7,235 bases of DNA from Hyphomicrobiales bacterium (GTDB taxonomy: Bacteria; Pseudomonadota; Alphaproteobacteria; Rhizobiales; JALURZ01), in contig JALURZ010000283.1 of NCBI GenBank assembly GCA_027058735.1, positions 1-7,235 of the forward strand. The letters are read 5' to 3'. Shown here piece by piece: positions 6,845 through 7,235 of this stretch. The notes beneath the pieces are model-generated. The model saw nothing but the letters and a program-made list of their open reading frames with translations, made no database searches and had not been told where the DNA came from. A program made the translations under genes and the position numbers. Numbering within the stretch: the stretch's first letter is position 1; the number at the start of each line of letters is the position of its first letter.

Positions 6845-7141
6845 GTGAGGGACAATCCTGAAAAAAACGGGCCCACGGCCCAGGCCACGCTGACGATCGG
6901 CAACCTGCGCGGGCTGCATGCCCGCGCGTCGGCGAAATTCGTCAAATGCGCCGAACAGTTCGATGCCCATATTATGGTTTCGCGCGATGGCCAGAGTGTC
7001 AACGCGACCTCGATCATGGGCCTGATGATGCTGGCGGCCGCACACGGATCGACAATCGAGGTGGCAGCCAGCGGCCCGCAGGCCGGCGACGCGCTCGCCG
7101 CCCTGGAGCGCCTCGTGGCCGATAATTTCGGCGAACAGTGA
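6845..7141 (+). CDS. ptsH: Phosphocarrier protein HPr
   Basis: A 98-aa HPr-family phosphocarrier. Seen: active-site segment GLHARASAKF with His25 (equivalent to His15 of E. coli HPr, phosphorylated by enzyme I), and NATSIMGLMML (53-63) with Ser56 at the position of the regulatory Ser46 that HprK phosphorylates. Both sites being intact fits the hprK gene upstream. The chosen start is a GTG at 6845, 7 nt after the EIIA stop, with AGG overlapping that stop. It gives a short hydrophilic N-terminal extension of about 10 residues before the domain; the frame is open further upstream but inside the EIIA gene. Enzyme I is not in the window. It is likely the last gene of the operon, since a hairpin follows directly. 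Confidence 0.93.
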   Translation: MRDNPEKNGPTAQATLTIGNLRGLHARASAKFVKCAEQFDAHIMVSRDGQSVNATSIMGLMMLAAAHGSTIEVAASGPQAGDALAALERLVADNFGEQ

Positions 7142-7145
7142 GCCG

Positions 7146-7165
7146 GGCCGCTGTTCGCAGCGGCC
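7146..7165 (+). terminator. Hairpin after the HPr gene, possible weak terminator
   Basis: GGCCGCTG (7146-7153) pairs perfectly with CAGCGGCC (7158-7165) around a TTCG loop, beginning 5 nt after the HPr stop. Only a short GCGTTTC follows, so the U tract is poor. It may end the chvI-ptsH transcript or serve as a 3' stabilising stem. Confidence 0.5.
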
Positions 7166-7188
7166 GCGTTTCGGCGGGTCGGAAGGTA

Positions 7189-7208
7189 ACATAAAGAAAT
7201 GTTTATAT
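7189..7208. promoter_or_regulatory. AT-rich interrupted palindrome, candidate operator of the downstream gene
   Basis: ACATAAAGAAATGTTTATAT forms an imperfect palindrome: arms ATAAA (7191-7195) and TTTAT (7202-7206) around GAAATG, with partly matching flanks. It stands out sharply from the GC-rich surroundings and lies in non-coding DNA. In many Alphaproteobacteria, ahcY follows HPr. The ArsR-family regulator SahR is known to control S-adenosylhomocysteine recycling genes in Proteobacteria, so a SahR site is one hypothesis. I cannot confirm the exact consensus or the next gene from this window. Confidence 0.45.
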
Positions 7209-7235
7209 CATTGTTGAAGTGGCGTGGCGCCGCTG

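Larger units (their letters stand above)
7142..7235. other. Non-coding right end downstream of ptsH
   Basis: These 94 nt hold the post-ptsH hairpin and the AT-rich palindrome, and then 27 nt to the window edge in which I see no start codon with a ribosome binding site. This is probably the promoter region of the next plus-strand gene. Confidence 0.4.

Noticed and set aside
7142..7235. A SAM- or SAH-sensing riboswitch before the next gene
   Set aside because: Only one simple GC hairpin and an AT palindrome are visible. No riboswitch core or pseudoknot that I recognise is present in the 94 nt available.
1..7235. CRISPR array, tRNA, rRNA, insertion sequence or toxin-antitoxin genes
   Set aside because: No regularly repeated spacers, cloverleaf sequences, transposase motifs or terminal inverted repeats were seen on either strand.

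Overview
The window is GC-rich DNA from an alphaproteobacterial chromosome. The evidence is the gene set: a ChvI/ChvG-type two-component system next to pckA, followed directly by a short HPr kinase, a mannose-family EIIA and an HPr. This cluster is characteristic of Alphaproteobacteria. I cannot place it to order or genus. Nothing points to a plasmid, phage or island: there are no transposases, integrases, tRNAs or CRISPR repeats.

The left half (1-3106) is read on the minus strand. From the divergent promoter region leftwards come a HugZ-like flavin/haem-type split-barrel protein with a DUF2470 tail (3106-2372), ATP-type phosphoenolpyruvate carboxykinase (pckA, 2251-638) and the first 202 codons of a gamma-glutamyltranspeptidase-family protein (608 to beyond base 1). 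pckA and the GGT-family gene are only 29 nt apart and probably cotranscribed.

The right half is read on the plus strand from a 181-nt divergent intergenic region (3107-3287). The order is response regulator chvI (3288-3986), sensor kinase chvG (3997-5820), C-terminal-domain-only HPr kinase/phosphorylase hprK (5848-6351), EIIA-Man type PTS protein (6430-6837) and HPr (6845-7141). Gaps are 10, 27, 78 and 7 nt, so this is likely one operon. A GC hairpin follows HPr. The last bases hold an AT-rich interrupted palindrome that looks like an operator for a gene outside the window (in many relatives ahcY lies there).

Working model: ChvG-ChvI senses an envelope, acid or host-type stress. The PTS proteins form a regulatory relay rather than a sugar transporter, because no EIIB, EIIC or EIID is present. 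HprK can act on a conserved Ser of HPr, and the EIIA and HPr carry conserved His phosphosites. pckA, the gluconeogenic entry enzyme, sits divergently and is a plausible ChvI target. No clearly new system is visible. The most useful leads are the repeated GGCAAA(A)T boxes before chvI, the palindrome at the right end, the atypical substrate-binding motif of the GGT-family protein, and the HugZ-like gene between pckA and chvI.
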